Shown here: positions 19,227 to 29,529 of the stretch, in pieces | Position numbering within the stretch: position 1 is the stretch's first letter | How the letters are laid out: each line of letters opens with the position of its first letter | Assembly (NCBI RefSeq): GCF_039613825.1 | Contig: NZ_CP154826.1 | Coordinates: forward strand, 2,108,001-2,172,000 | Source of the DNA: Diaminobutyricibacter sp. McL0608 | GTDB lineage: Bacteria; Actinomycetota; Actinomycetes; Actinomycetales; Microbacteriaceae | Direction of reading: 5' to 3' | Length of the DNA: 64,000 nucleotides | Translations under genes and position numbers: made by a program | Notes under the pieces: model-generated | Told to the model about the DNA's origin: nothing | Database searches by the model: none | Seen by the model: the letters and a program-made list of their open reading frames with translations, nothing else

Positions 19227-19727
19227 TCAACCCTGCGCGAAGAAGGAGGCTTCGACCTCGGCGTCCTGGCCGCCGTGCTCGCCCGAGACGACGACGTGCG
19301 ATGGCGAGAGCAGGAACACCTTCGCGGTGACCCGCTCGATCTTGCCGTAGAGGCCCTGCGACAGGCCGCTGGCGAAGTCGATGAGGCGACGCGCGTCGCC
19401 TTCGCTCATCTGGGACAGGTTGATGATGACGGGGATGCCCTCGCGGAAGGACTCGGCGATGACCTGTGCATCGCGGTACTGGCGGGGGTGGACCGTGAGG
19501 ATCTCGTTCATTTCTTGGACCGTCGCATTCCGTGCGGAGTTCGACTTGCGCAGCGGCGTGACCGGTGCGCGACCGGGCGCAGGGGCGACCGGAGCGGGGT
19601 GGGGAACGGGTGCGACGGGAGACTGGTGCGCCTGAGGCTGGTGCTGCTGCACCGGCTGCTCGTCGTATTCGAGCTCTTCGTCGGCCAGGCCGAGGTAGAC
19701 CATCGTCTTCTTCAGCGGGTTGGTCAT
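19227..19727 (-). CDS. sepF: cell division protein SepF
   Basis: Membrane anchor for FtsZ in organisms without FtsA. The amphipathic N-terminal helix ([14 protein letters not shown]) is followed by a Pro/Gln/Ala-rich linker (about 25-65) and the globular SepF core from about residue 70 ([17 protein letters not shown], then [20 protein letters not shown]). Length 166 aa is typical. ATG at 19727 is set by GGAGG six bases upstream. It lies downstream of yggS and ftsZ. The absence of ftsA from the cluster fits its role as the main FtsZ tether. Confidence 0.95.
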   Translation of the reverse strand: MTNPLKKTMVYLGLADEELEYDEQPVQQHQPQAHQSPVAPVPHPAPVAPAPGRAPVTPLRKSNSARNATVQEMNEILTVHPRQYRDAQVIAESFREGIPVIINLSQMSEGDARRLIDFASGLSQGLYGKIERVTAKVFLLSPSHVVVSGEHGGQDAEVEASFFAQG

Positions 19728-19805
19728 CGCATCCTCCGTGTAAACCTTCGCGCGTGTGAACCGGGTCGATACGTCGCCGCACCGAACGGAACCTTCTCTT
19801 CGAGA

Positions 19806-20507
19806 TTAACCGTGCTCCGGCCGTTTCCCGGTAATGGCCGTACCAATTCGAAGGTGTGTCGCTCCTTCGGCGATGGCGGCCGCGTAGTCCTGGCTCATCC
19901 CCGCCGAGATCGCGGTCGCGCTCGGCGCCAGGCGCCGCACCCGCTCGGATGCGCTCCGCACTCGCGCGAACGCAGCGCGCGGGTCCTCGTCGATGGGCGC
20001 CACCGCCATCACTCCGAGCAGCCGGAGCCCTGGCGTCTCGAGCACGTGCTCGACGAGGTGTTCGAGCTCACCGTCAGCGATCCCACCCCGTGCCGGGTCC
20101 GATGTCAGGTTCAGCTGCACGAAGCAGTCGACCGTGGACTCGTCGGAGCGGAGCGCGTCGACCAGCGCCCTCCGGTCGATCGAGTGGATGACCTGTGCGT
20201 ACGACCGGACCTGCCGCGCCTTCTTGCTCTGCAGCTGGCCGACGAAATGCCACGTGAGCGCGAGGTCGGAGAGTTCGGCGGCCTTCGCGCTCGCCTCCTG
20301 GTGCCGGTTCTCCCCCACATCCGTCACGCCCAGAACCGCCAGCTCGCGCACCAGCGACGCGGGATGGAACTTGGTCACGACGATGGTGGTGAGCTCCTCC
20401 GGGTCCCGCCCGGCAGCGCGTGCAGCATCCGCGATGCCCCGGCGGGCGAACGCGAGACGCTCCGCGAGACCGCTACTTGAGGAAGTCGGGGATGTCGAGG
20501 TCGTCAT
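19806..20507 (-). CDS. yggS: PLP homeostasis protein, YggS/PROSC family
   Basis: Pyridoxal-phosphate binding protein that buffers PLP; non-catalytic TIM-barrel fold. The PLP-lysine motif is visible in [20 protein letters not shown], with [13 protein letters not shown] and the [13 protein letters not shown] segment following. The phosphate-binding C-terminal region includes [20 protein letters not shown] and RIGTAITG. Length 233 aa from the ATG at 20507; longer readings run through ftsZ in another frame without family likeness. It overlaps the ftsZ 3' end by 35 bases. The pgeF/ylmD gene that often sits between ftsZ and yggS is absent. Confidence 0.92.
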   Translation of the reverse strand: MTTSTSPTSSSSGLAERLAFARRGIADAARAAGRDPEELTTIVVTKFHPASLVRELAVLGVTDVGENRHQEASAKAAELSDLALTWHFVGQLQSKKARQVRSYAQVIHSIDRRALVDALRSDESTVDCFVQLNLTSDPARGGIADGELEHLVEHVLETPGLRLLGVMAVAPIDEDPRAAFARVRSASERVRRLAPSATAISAGMSQDYAAAIAEGATHLRIGTAITGKRPEHG

Positions 20508-21642
20508 TCTCGTCGTCGAAGGCGGGGTCGATGGGGGCGGCGTCTCCGACGGGGCTCTCGGCTGCGGACCACGCAGTCGCCGGGGCGGGGATGTCCTCGG
20601 GGTCGAGCGCCTGCGTGTCGGGGAGTTCCGCGCCGGAAGTTCCAGACGCGACGAACGTCGTGCGTCGCGCATCCACGGCGGAGTGACCGCCGGGCTCACC
20701 ACCGTCGAAGCCCGCGGCGATGACGGTCACGCGGACCTCGTCGCCGAGGGTGTCGTCGATGACGGCACCGAAGATGATGTTCGCCTCGGGGTGCACTGCC
20801 TCCTGCACCAGCCTGGCGGCGTCGTTGATCTCGAAGATGCCGAGGTTCGAGCCACCCTGGATGGAGAGCAGCACGCCGTGGGCTCCGTCGATGCTCGCCT
20901 CGAGCAGTGGGGATGCGACGGCGAGCTCGGCGGCTTTGATGGCACGATCGGCACCGCGCGATGAACCGATGCCCATCAGGGCGGAGCCGGCGCCCTGCAT
21001 GACCGACTTGACGTCGGCGAAGTCGAGGTTGATGAGTCCCGGGGTGGTGATGAGGTCGGTGATCCCCTGGACACCGGCGAGGAGCACCTGGTCGGCGGTG
21101 GAGAACGCCTCGAGCATGCTGATGCCGCGGTCGCTGATCTCGAGGAGGCGGTCGTTCGGAACGACGATGAGGGTGTCGACCTCTTCTTTCAGACGGACGA
21201 CGCCCGCCTCGGCCTGCTCGGAACGCCGCTTGCCCTCGAAGCCGAACGGCTTGGTGACGACACCGATGGTGAGAGCGCCGATCGACTTCGCGATCCGCGC
21301 GACGACGGGTGCGCCGCCCGTACCGGTTCCGCCACCCTCGCCGGCTGTCACGAAGACCATGTCGGCGCCCGCGAGCGCCTCTTCGATCTCTTCTGCGTGG
21401 TCTTCTGCAGCGCGACGGCCGACCTCGGGGTCTGCGCCGGCGCCAAGACCGCGAGTGATCTCGCGGCCGACATCGAGTTTGACGTCGGCGTCGCTCATCA
21501 GGAGCGCCTGGGCGTCCGTATTGATGGCGATGAACTCGACGCCGCGAAGCCCGAGTTCGATCATCCGGTTGACGGCGTTAACGCCGCCACCGCCAATGCC
21601 GACGACCTTGATCACGGCGAGGTAGTTCTGGTTTGATGTCAC
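20473..21642 (-). CDS. ftsZ: cell division GTPase FtsZ
   Basis: Tubulin homologue that forms the Z ring and recruits the divisome. GTP-binding motifs: [17 protein letters not shown] at the N-terminus and the tubulin signature [15 protein letters not shown] near residue 100. [20 protein letters not shown] and the T7-loop [11 protein letters not shown] are present. The variable linker ends in the conserved C-terminal peptide [10 protein letters not shown], which binds SepF. Start is the GTG at 21642 (389 aa), with GGAGG upstream, rather than the ATG 21 codons earlier. It is preceded by its own 150-base leader after ftsQ. Confidence 0.97.
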   Translation of the reverse strand: MTSNQNYLAVIKVVGIGGGGVNAVNRMIELGLRGVEFIAINTDAQALLMSDADVKLDVGREITRGLGAGADPEVGRRAAEDHAEEIEEALAGADMVFVTAGEGGGTGTGGAPVVARIAKSIGALTIGVVTKPFGFEGKRRSEQAEAGVVRLKEEVDTLIVVPNDRLLEISDRGISMLEAFSTADQVLLAGVQGITDLITTPGLINLDFADVKSVMQGAGSALMGIGSSRGADRAIKAAELAVASPLLEASIDGAHGVLLSIQGGSNLGIFEINDAARLVQEAVHPEANIIFGAVIDDTLGDEVRVTVIAAGFDGGEPGGHSAVDARRTTFVASGTSGAELPDTQALDPEDIPAPATAWSAAESPVGDAAPIDPAFDDENDDLDIPDFLK

Positions 21643-21668
21643 GTCCGGCCTCCGCTGGGAACCTTCAA

Positions 21669-21681
21669 CCTCAAGTCGAGG
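21669..21681. promoter_or_regulatory. imperfect palindrome in the ftsZ leader
   Basis: CCTCAAGTCGAGG is a 13-bp imperfect dyad 27 bases upstream of the ftsZ GTG, in the 150-base ftsQ-ftsZ gap. The gap is relatively AT-rich (around 21682-21720), as expected of an internal ftsZ promoter. An FtsR-like regulator is encoded at 58900 and could bind here, but that link is only inference. Confidence 0.3.
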
Positions 21682-21792
21682 CTTAAAGTTATGCTCAGTA
21701 TGCAATTCCTGATTCGACGTTAGGTGTCGCCTGCCCGCGCCCCGGTAGGCGACCCGCGTGTCGCAAAAGTCCAGTGTGCACTGGGCGCCTGA

Positions 21793-22893
21793 TCACTTCC
21801 TGACGACGCTGTGCGGAGAGGACACGTCGAACACGCTGCCCGACGTCCCACCAGCCGACTTCATGATCGCAGCGAGATCAGCAGCTTTCAGCTCCGACTG
21901 GTCGGGGCTTCCCCAGACGACCTTCGCACCACTGCCGAGAAGCGTGAACGTCACATCGTCCCTCGTGGCCGCAGTGACGGTGTCCACCGTGCTGAGCACA
22001 TTCGCCGGGAGCGCCTGCAGGACCGCGACGGCCGCGTCGAAACCGCTCTGCGCATCCGAGCTGCCCGCGGGGCCCGACGCGTGGATGATCGGAAAGCCGG
22101 CCGGACGCGAGGCGGACTGGCTGATCGTCACTTTCGCAGCGTCGACCAACCGGAACGTCGTGCCGTCGGTGATGATGCCGACCGGGACGCGCTCGACGAT
22201 CCTCACGACGAGGGTGCTCGGTGGATGGCTCTCGGTGCTGAAGCTTCGGATCAGCGGGAAGGCGGCCAGATCCGCGCGGATCGCAGTGAAGTCGACCAAC
22301 GGCAGCGGTCGCCCGAGCTGGTCCTTCAATGCGGCGCTCACCGCCGAAGCCTTGATCCGGCTGGTGCCCTGCACGTCGATCGTACGCAGCGCCATCAGCG
22401 GGGAGAAGGCGGTGAGCGTGACGGCGACCACGAGGAACACAGCGGTGCCGGCCGCGCTGATCCACATCATCCGCCGCCGCCGCGACCGCTTCGTGAAGCG
22501 GCGGACCTCGCCGCGTTCCACGCGCGAGCGATCCTTGCGGGCCCGGCGCAGCGCGCTGCGGACCTCCCGGTTCGACGGGGCGCCGTCACTCGATTTCGCG
22601 TCGCGCCGAGGGGGTTCTGCGGGTGCGGCGGACGTCGCGGACTCGGACGCCGTGGACTCGGACTTCGGTGCCGTCGGCGGCGGCGACGAAGAATCACGCG
22701 ACGACCCTTTCGGGCCGACCAGCGAAATCGGCTCGGTGATGGTCCGGTCATCCGCCGCCGAGCGAAGCTGCGGCGAGTTCGACTGCGGCGTCGCCTTCGG
22801 CGGACGCGACGGCGTGGACGACCGCGCAGGCGCCGTGCGCGAAGGAACGGCCGGCGGCTGCGGTGGCCGGTCGAAACCCTGAGGACGCTTCAT
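21793..22893 (-). CDS. ftsQ: cell division protein FtsQ/DivIB
   Basis: Bitopic divisome protein linking early and late division proteins. Residues 1-135 are a long disordered Ser/Pro/Arg-rich cytoplasmic region, unusually long for FtsQ. One membrane helix follows (about 140-165: AAGTAVFLVVAVTLTAFSPL), then the POTRA domain (MALRTIDVQGTSRIKASAV) and the FtsQ beta domain (LPLVDFTAIRADLAAFPLIR, then VRIVERVPVGI). Length 366 aa. It starts 13 bases after murC and is the last gene before the ftsZ leader. Confidence 0.93.
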   Translation of the reverse strand: MKRPQGFDRPPQPPAVPSRTAPARSSTPSRPPKATPQSNSPQLRSAADDRTITEPISLVGPKGSSRDSSSPPPTAPKSESTASESATSAAPAEPPRRDAKSSDGAPSNREVRSALRRARKDRSRVERGEVRRFTKRSRRRRMMWISAAGTAVFLVVAVTLTAFSPLMALRTIDVQGTSRIKASAVSAALKDQLGRPLPLVDFTAIRADLAAFPLIRSFSTESHPPSTLVVRIVERVPVGIITDGTTFRLVDAAKVTISQSASRPAGFPIIHASGPAGSSDAQSGFDAAVAVLQALPANVLSTVDTVTAATRDDVTFTLLGSGAKVVWGSPDQSELKAADLAAIMKSAGGTSGSVFDVSSPHSVVRK

Positions 22894-22906
22894 GCCGGTC
22901 GTAGCG

Positions 22907-24303
22907 TCAGCCGCGGACGCGCTGCAGCGAGTCGAGCAGCTGCGGGACGATGCGATACACGTCCCCGCAGCCGAGGGTGATCACGAAATCCCCGTCTCGT
23001 GCGATCTCGGCGGTGTGGTCGGCGGCGGCCTGCCAGTCGGCGATGAACGCGACGTGCTCCGGATGCTCGAACCGCTCGGACACCAGGGCGCCGGTCACGC
23101 CCGGCTCCGGATCTTCACGAGCGCCGTAGACGTCGAGCACCACCGTCTCGTCCGCGTACTTCTCGAGGGTCGCTGCGAACTCCTTCGCGAACAGACGCGT
23201 GCGGCTGTACAGGTGAGGCTGGTGCACCGCGATGATGCGACCGTCTCCGACCACCGTGCGGGCGGCGGACAGCGCGGCGGCGACCTCCGTCGGGTGATGG
23301 GCGTAATCGTCGTACACGCTGACTCCCCCGACGGTCCCGTGCAATTCGAAGCGGCGCTCGGTGCCTCCGAACGTCGCGATCGCGGCGAGCGAGGATTCAG
23401 GGTCGAACCCGAGGCCGACCAGGACGGCGAACGCGCCGGCCGCGTTGATCGCGTTGTGGCGCCCGGGATCCGCAGCCGGGCACTGTACTCGGAGCCCGCG
23501 AAGCTGAGAGAGAAGGCGACTGGACCGTCGGTGACGATCGAGTGGACCCGCACATCCGCATCCGCTGCCTCACCGAACGTGATGATGCGCTTGTCCGTCA
23601 GCCTCGACGTGACATGGACCGCTCCCGGGTCGTCCGAGGACACGACGACGAATTCGCTCGAGGCCTGGGCGAAGGTGACGAACGCCTGCTCGAATGCTTC
23701 GAGCGAGCCGTAGTGGTCGAGATGGTCGGGGTCGACGTTGGTGATCAGCGCCACCGCCGTCTCGTAGAGCAGGAAGCTGCCGTCGGACTCGTCGGCCTCG
23801 ACGACGAACAGTTCGCCGTCCCCGGTCGCCGAACTGACGCCGAGCGACTCGATGACGCCGCCGTTGACGAAGCTCGGGTCCTCGCCGATACCGAGCAGAC
23901 CGGTGATGATCATGCCGGTCGACGTGGTCTTGCCGTGCGCGCCGGCAACCGCGATGAGGCGCTTGTGGTGGATCAGCCAGGCGAGAGCCTGCGACCGGTG
24001 CAGCACCGGCAGGCCCTTCTCCCTGGCGAGGACGTATTCCGGGTTATCCAGCCAGAGCGCCCCTGTGACGACCAGCGTGTCGGCGTCACCGACGTTCGCG
24101 GCGTCATGGCCGATCGTGATGGTCGCACCGAGGTCGCGAAGCGCGTGCACATTAGACGAATCGCGCACGTCTGAGCCCGTCACCGTGTAACCCGCTTCGA
24201 GGAACAGGCGGGCGATGCCGCTCATCCCCGATCCGCCGATCCCTACGAAATGCAGAGAGCCGAGGTCGTCGGGGATGGTCATGGTCAGGTCGGGCTTGAT
24301 CAC
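22907..24303 (-). pseudogene. murC: murC, UDP-N-acetylmuramate--L-alanine ligase, frameshifted in this sequence
   Basis: Adds L-alanine to UDP-MurNAc in peptidoglycan synthesis. The reading starts at GTG 24303 (AAGGA upstream), shows the Mur N-terminal GxGGSGMSG motif and the ATP loop [13 protein letters not shown], and runs in frame to about 23465. There LRIPG should continue as [11 protein letters not shown], but one base (a C on the coding strand) is missing. The C-terminal domain continues in another frame to 22907 ([10 protein letters not shown]). The span is 1397 bases; one added base gives 465 codons, the usual length. murC is essential and single here, so a sequence or assembly error is more likely than real loss. 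Confidence 0.9.
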
Positions 24304-24374
24304 GTGTACTGCTTTCCTTCTCGGTTCACTTCTCGGTTCGACCGGCCGCTCACGCGGCACCCTCCAGTATGACG

Positions 24375-25451
24375 CTACGCTCTCGCGAGCGAAGTGTGGA
24401 TGAGCGACACCATGCGGTCCGAACCGTCCCGCACTCCGACGCTCGCCGCCCGCTCCCCCATCGCCGCCACCCTGTCGCGGTCGAGCAACAGCGGGATGAG
24501 CCGGTCGTCGACCCATTCCGGTAGGAACCGGGCGTCGTCGACGAGTATTCCGCCGTCCGCTCCGACCACGCCTGCGGCGTTGAAGCGCTGCTCGCCGTTG
24601 CCCACCGGGAACGGCACGTAGACGGCGGGGATGCCGAGAGCGGCGAATTCGCACACCGTCGCCGCACCGGCACGCGCGACCGCGACATCGGCGATCGCGA
24701 GTGCCAGGTCCATGCGGTCGCAGTAGTCGAGGAGGCGGTAGTGCTCGATGCCGGGATCGGTCAGCTCGCCGCGACCCCCCTGGATGTGGAGCACCTGGTA
24801 GCCGGCGGCGATCACCTGTGCGGCCCGATCGAAGACGGTCTGATTGATGCGCCGCGCGCCCAGCGATCCCCCGGTCACCAGCAGGGTGGGACGATCGGCG
24901 TCGAGCCCGAACTCCGCCGCGGCCGCGGGCCGGGATGCTGTGCGGTCGAGTTCCTCGATCTCCACTCGAAGCGGCATCCCCACGAACCGGGCGTGCGGCA
25001 GGCGCGTGCCCTCGAACGCCACACCGACGAACGGGGTGTAGCGCGCCCCGAGGCGATTGGCGAGCCCCGGCCGGGCGTTCGCCTCGTGCAGGACCTGCGG
25101 GATCCGTGCCTTACGAGCCGCCGAATATGCCGGCGCAGCCGCATACCCCCCGAAGCCGACGACGACGTCGATCCCGCGCTCCTGGAGGAGCGCTACGACA
25201 CGAGAGATCGAGCGGCGGTATTCCGCAGGGAATCGAGCCGCGGCCGCATTCGGGCGACGCGGGAACGGCAGCCGAGGGATGGTCGCCAGCTCGTAGCCCC
25301 GATCGGGCACCAGACGCGCCTCCAGGCCCTCCGCGGTTCCGAGGACGAGGACGTTCGCTGCGGGGTCGTCGCGGCGGAGCCGGTCGGCGACGGCGAGCAA
25401 GGGGTTGACGTGTCCGGCGGTGCCCCCGCCGGCGAGCAGGTAGTTCGTCAT
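24375..25451 (-). CDS. murG: UDP-GlcNAc:undecaprenyl-pyrophosphoryl-MurNAc-pentapeptide transferase
   Basis: Membrane-associated glycosyltransferase that converts lipid I to lipid II. The N-terminal G-loop [20 protein letters not shown] and the second G-loop [14 protein letters not shown] are present. [10 protein letters not shown] and the UDP-GlcNAc binding segment [21 protein letters not shown] are also clear. Length 358 aa from ATG at 25451, which overlaps the ftsW stop by four bases (ATGA), showing translational coupling. A 71-base gap separates it from murC. Confidence 0.96.
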   Translation of the reverse strand: MTNYLLAGGGTAGHVNPLLAVADRLRRDDPAANVLVLGTAEGLEARLVPDRGYELATIPRLPFPRRPNAAAARFPAEYRRSISRVVALLQERGIDVVVGFGGYAAAPAYSAARKARIPQVLHEANARPGLANRLGARYTPFVGVAFEGTRLPHARFVGMPLRVEIEELDRTASRPAAAAEFGLDADRPTLLVTGGSLGARRINQTVFDRAAQVIAAGYQVLHIQGGRGELTDPGIEHYRLLDYCDRMDLALAIADVAVARAGAATVCEFAALGIPAVYVPFPVGNGEQRFNAAGVVGADGGILVDDARFLPEWVDDRLIPLLLDRDRVAAMGERAASVGVRDGSDRMVSLIHTSLARA

Positions 25452-26740
25452 GCGCGCGATGAGATCCCACGTGCTGCGCGTTCGTTCTCGCGGCTGGTCT
25501 CCCGGGCGAATGACAGGACGATACCTATTGCGATCATGGAACTGATCATTGCAGTTCCACCTGCGGAGATCAGGGGAAGCGGCACTCCGAGGACAGGGAT
25601 GACCCCGAGCACGACGCCGATGTTCACGAACGCCTGGGCGATCAGCCACACGAGGATGGCGGCGGTCGTGATCTTCGCGAACGGGTCGCTGCTGGCGTGG
25701 ATGATGCGCAGGAACGTGATCGCCAGCAGCACGAACAGGACGAGCACGACGATGGCGCCGATCAGACCCAGCTCCTCGCCGATGATCGCGAAGATGAAGT
25801 CGGTGTCGGCTGCCGGGAGCCAGGACCATTTGGAATGCGAGTTGCCGAGGCCGACCCCAAAGACGCCACCGGAGGCCAGCGCGTAGAAGCCGTTGTTGAT
25901 CTGCCAGGTGACATCCGGGTTGGCCGCACTGTGACCACCGAAGAATGCCATGATGCGCCCGACCCGGCTCTTGCTCGAGAAGGCGATCAGCAAGGCGAGC
26001 CCCGAGATCACCAGGCTGCCGACAGCCAGGTGCCGGATCTTGACACCTGCGAAGAACAGGGCGCCGAGGACGATCCCGGCCATGATCACGGTCGTTCCGA
26101 GGTCGCCGCCCATGATGACCAGGAGGATCGCTCCGCCCGCCACCGGAACCACCGGGATGAGAAGGTGCTTCCAGTTGTCGAGCAGGTCGCGTTTGCGCGC
26201 CAGAACGACGCCGAGCCAGACGACGAGCGCCACCTTGATCGCTTCGGATGGCTGACCGGCGAACCCGCCGATCCGCAGCCAGTTGCGGTTGCCCCCGATC
26301 TCGACGCCGAGCGGGGTGACGAGCACCAGCAGTTGAAGTAGGCAGGCGAGACCGAGGAACACCCAGACCGTCTTCTTCCAGAACGCGGTCGGGAGTCGCG
26401 ACACCAGCAGCATGAGCGGCAGGCCGACCAGGGCATAGATCCCCTGTGACCAGAAACGGGAGAAGAAGTTGTCGGTGTCGGTGTGCGACTCGACGGAGGA
26501 CGACGAGAGCACCATCACCAACCCGAACACGACCATGAACAGCGTGATCCCGAGCAGCATGAAGTAGTTCGCGGATTCGGCCTGGAAGACCCGGCCGAGC
26601 GAGATGCGCGCGGCGGTGCCCGGAGCCTGCTCCCGCTCGGCGCCCCGTCCGGCGCCCTGCTCGTGCGCAGTCTGCCGTGGGACCGGCCGGCCGATGCCGC
26701 CCACCCGGGGAGCGCGCACGCTGCGGGGCGGATTCGTCAT
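25448..26740 (-). CDS. ftsW: SEDS peptidoglycan glycosyltransferase FtsW
   Basis: Polytopic SEDS-family polymerase that extends glycan strands from lipid II at the septum, with FtsI as partner transpeptidase. About ten membrane helices are seen from residue 55 onward. Family segments include SSSSVESH, GNRNWLRIGGFAGQPSE, the MGGDLGTTVIMAGI helix, NNGFYALASGGVFGVGLGNS and GVPLPLISAGGTAMI. Start chosen at ATG 26740 (430 aa) because AGGTGA lies just upstream; the longer in-frame extension is unlike FtsW. A 153-base gap follows murD. Confidence 0.94.
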   Translation of the reverse strand: MTNPPRSVRAPRVGGIGRPVPRQTAHEQGAGRGAEREQAPGTAARISLGRVFQAESANYFMLLGITLFMVVFGLVMVLSSSSVESHTDTDNFFSRFWSQGIYALVGLPLMLLVSRLPTAFWKKTVWVFLGLACLLQLLVLVTPLGVEIGGNRNWLRIGGFAGQPSEAIKVALVVWLGVVLARKRDLLDNWKHLLIPVVPVAGGAILLVIMGGDLGTTVIMAGIVLGALFFAGVKIRHLAVGSLVISGLALLIAFSSKSRVGRIMAFFGGHSAANPDVTWQINNGFYALASGGVFGVGLGNSHSKWSWLPAADTDFIFAIIGEELGLIGAIVVLVLFVLLAITFLRIIHASSDPFAKITTAAILVWLIAQAFVNIGVVLGVIPVLGVPLPLISAGGTAMISSMIAIGIVLSFARETSRENERAARGISSRA

Positions 26741-26893
26741 CCGGTCACCTGCTTTCTGGCGGACGTGAACTGTCTCAAGGCGGTCGCCTCCCAACCGGAA
26801 GACTAAAGGCACCGGCACCGCATCTCGTGGAGACCCGGCGGGCAGTTGCAATTTCACAGCGCGGCAGCCGCCGACGCGGCTCTGCGGCCGCGG

Positions 26894-28423
26894 TCAGTCG
26901 TCCGTCTCGTCGCCCAGCAAGTCGTTCACGGCCTGCTGGAAATGGCGGCCACGCTCCGCGTAGTCGGTGAACTGGTCCATGGATGCCGCAGCGGGCGCGA
27001 GCAGCACCGTGTCTCCCGGCTGGGCCGCCTCCGCCGCGAACCGTACCGCCTCGCGCATCACATCGGCGGGAGCATCCGCATCGACCTCGAACACCGGAAG
27101 GTCCGGGGCGTGACGCCGCAGCGCATCCCGGAGCCGTTCGCGCTCCACCCCGATCAGGACGGCGGCGCGCAGGTGATCCGCATGGCCTTTCACCAGCTCT
27201 TCGACTTCGACTCCCTTGAGAAGTCCGCCGGCGACCCAGACCACCGACCGGAACGCGCGCAGCGACGCGTCAGCGGCATGCGGGTTGGTCGCCTTGGAGT
27301 CGTCGACCCAGCTGATGCCGCCCTCGATGCGGATGAGCTCGATCCGGTGCGCGTCCAGCCGGAAAGCGGTGAGCACTTCACGGATGACCGCCGCCTCGAC
27401 GCCGTACGACCGTGCCAGCGCGCTGGCGGCCAGGATGTTCGCGACCACATGCGGAGCGGCGAGTCCGGCTTCGCGGAGATCGTCGAGCGTTGTCAGCTCG
27501 ATCGCACTGGTGAACCGGTCCTCGAGGAAGGCGCGATCGCAGAGGATGCCGTCGACGACACCGAACCCGCTCGGACCGGGAACATCGAGGCCGAAGCTGA
27601 TGGCGCGGGCACCCTCGATCACCTCGGCGTCCTGCACCATCAACTCAGTGGCCGAATCGGCGCGGTTGTACACGCACGCCACCTGAGTGTTGTCGTACAC
27701 CTTCGCTTTGGCCGCGCGGTACGCGTCGAAGGAGCCGTGCCAGTCGAGGTGGTCGTCGGCGATGTTCAGGCAGGCGCTCGAGAACGGCGAGAGCTCGCCA
27801 CCCGGGTTGCGGTTGATCCAGTGCAGCTGGTAGCTGGAGAGCTCCACCACGAGCACGTCGAAGCCCTGCGGGTCGCGGATGGCGTCGAGCACCGGGATCC
27901 CGATGTTCCCGCACGGCGCCGCACGATAGCCGGCGGCTGCAAGCATCGTCGCAGTGAGCTGAACGGTGGTGGTCTTGCCGTTGGTGCCGGTGACCGTGAT
28001 CCAGTCGGCGGGCTCCCCCACCTTGTCACGCAGACGCCACGCGAGTTCGACGTCGCCCCAGAGCGGGATGGCGCGCAGTTCCGCCCAGCGGAGCAGAGGG
28101 TGGTCGTAGTGAAAGCCGGGCGAGACGACAATCAACTCGGGGTCGAAGTCGAGCAGCCGCTGTGGCGGGTCGGCGAGGTCGGGATCTTCGACGAGCTCGG
28201 CGCCGATGACGCTCAGCAGCATCGCGCGCTCCTCGTCGGCCCTGGCCGCGACCACCAGCACACTCGCGCCCAGTTCGGTCAGCGTGTCAGCGACCGAGAA
28301 CCCCGTTATCCCGATCCCGAGCACGGCGACCCGCAAGCCCGACCAGTCCGATCGCCAGCTGGTGAGCCCGGCGAGCCGATCTGCGGGGGTCTCCGAAGGT
28401 CCGGCAGAGGATGAGTCGCTCAT
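26894..28423 (-). CDS. murD: UDP-N-acetylmuramoylalanine--D-glutamate ligase
   Basis: Cytoplasmic ATP-dependent ligase adding D-glutamate to UDP-MurNAc-L-Ala. The N-terminal Rossmann domain begins [17 protein letters not shown]. The Mur ATP loop is [15 protein letters not shown]; the central domain has [12 protein letters not shown], and the C-terminal domain has [16 protein letters not shown] with the ATP-binding NPHA residues. Start at ATG 28423 (509 aa), overlapping the mraY stop by four bases (ATGA). Length is slightly above the usual 450-480. Confidence 0.95.
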   Translation of the reverse strand: MSDSSSAGPSETPADRLAGLTSWRSDWSGLRVAVLGIGITGFSVADTLTELGASVLVVAARADEERAMLLSVIGAELVEDPDLADPPQRLLDFDPELIVVSPGFHYDHPLLRWAELRAIPLWGDVELAWRLRDKVGEPADWITVTGTNGKTTTVQLTATMLAAAGYRAAPCGNIGIPVLDAIRDPQGFDVLVVELSSYQLHWINRNPGGELSPFSSACLNIADDHLDWHGSFDAYRAAKAKVYDNTQVACVYNRADSATELMVQDAEVIEGARAISFGLDVPGPSGFGVVDGILCDRAFLEDRFTSAIELTTLDDLREAGLAAPHVVANILAASALARSYGVEAAVIREVLTAFRLDAHRIELIRIEGGISWVDDSKATNPHAADASLRAFRSVVWVAGGLLKGVEVEELVKGHADHLRAAVLIGVERERLRDALRRHAPDLPVFEVDADAPADVMREAVRFAAEAAQPGDTVLLAPAAASMDQFTDYAERGRHFQQAVNDLLGDETDD

Positions 28424-29529
28424 CGCGCAAGCCACTCGAGGTAGAACGAACCGACGCCGGCCGCGACCAGCAGGCCGCCGATGATCCAGAACCGTACGAC
28501 GACGGTGATCTCCGCCCACCCCTTCAATTCGAAGTGATGGTGGATGGGACTCATCAGGAAGATGCGTTTACCGTGCGTCAGCTTGAAGTAGAGGCGCTGC
28601 ACGATCACCGACCCGGCCTCGATCACGAAGATGCCGCCGATCAGGAGAAGCAGAAGTTCGGTGTGGCTGAGGATCGCGAGCGCGGCGACCGCGCCACCGA
28701 GAGCGAGCGAGCCGGTGTCGCCGAGGAAGATCTGCGCAGGAGACGTGTTCCACCACAGGAAGCCGACGATGGCGCCGACGATCGCCGTCGCGACGATGGC
28801 CAGGTCGAACGGGTCGCGCACGTCGTAGCACTTGTAGATGTTCGCCGGGTCGATCTTGCTGGTGAAGCACGACTGGATCGACTGCCAGAAGCCGATGATG
28901 ATGTACGAACCGAGCGCCAGGATCGAAGCGCCCGCCGCCAGTCCGTCGAGCCCGTCGGTGACGTTCACGCCGTTGGACGTCGCGGTGACGATGAAGTTGA
29001 TCCACAGCAGGTACAGGCCGTAGGCCAGAATCACGCCGATCACGCCGAACCGGGTGAGCGACATGAAGTCGATCGGGGTGTCACGGATGAGCGACACGCT
29101 CGTCGATGCCGGCGTCACCCCGTTCTGCGGGAAGTTGATCGCGAGGATGGCGAAGATCGTGGCGACGACGACCTGCCCCGCCACCTTCGCCCATCCGCCC
29201 AGCCCGAGACTGCGCTGATTGCGGGTCTTGAGGAAGTCGTCGATGAACCCGACGATCCCGAGTCCCACCATCATGAACAGGACGAGGAGCGCCGAGACGG
29301 ACGTCGGATCGCCGGTGATGAGAAGTGCGGTGAAATACCCGAACAACGTGGCCAGGATGATGATGATGCCGCCCATGGTGGCGGTTCCGCGCTTCGCGTG
29401 GTGGCTCTTCGGACCGTCGTCACGGATGAACTGCCCCCACTGCAACCGCCGGAAGAGGCGGATGAAGAGCGGGGTGAGAAAAAGGGTGAAAGCCATCGAC
29501 AGGGCACCGGACGTCAGGAGAGCTCTCAC
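28420..29529 (-). CDS. mraY: phospho-N-acetylmuramoyl-pentapeptide transferase
   Basis: Integral membrane enzyme forming lipid I from UDP-MurNAc-pentapeptide and undecaprenyl phosphate. Ten membrane helices are predicted. The conserved cytoplasmic loops are visible: [17 protein letters not shown] near residue 40, FIDDFLK with the catalytic Asp pair, [24 protein letters not shown] and the [12 protein letters not shown] histidine motif. Length 369 aa. The GTG start overlaps the murF stop by four bases (GTGA). Confidence 0.96.
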   Translation of the reverse strand: MRALLTSGALSMAFTLFLTPLFIRLFRRLQWGQFIRDDGPKSHHAKRGTATMGGIIIILATLFGYFTALLITGDPTSVSALLVLFMMVGLGIVGFIDDFLKTRNQRSLGLGGWAKVAGQVVVATIFAILAINFPQNGVTPASTSVSLIRDTPIDFMSLTRFGVIGVILAYGLYLLWINFIVTATSNGVNVTDGLDGLAAGASILALGSYIIIGFWQSIQSCFTSKIDPANIYKCYDVRDPFDLAIVATAIVGAIVGFLWWNTSPAQIFLGDTGSLALGGAVAALAILSHTELLLLLIGGIFVIEAGSVIVQRLYFKLTHGKRIFLMSPIHHHFELKGWAEITVVVRFWIIGGLLVAAGVGSFYLEWLAR

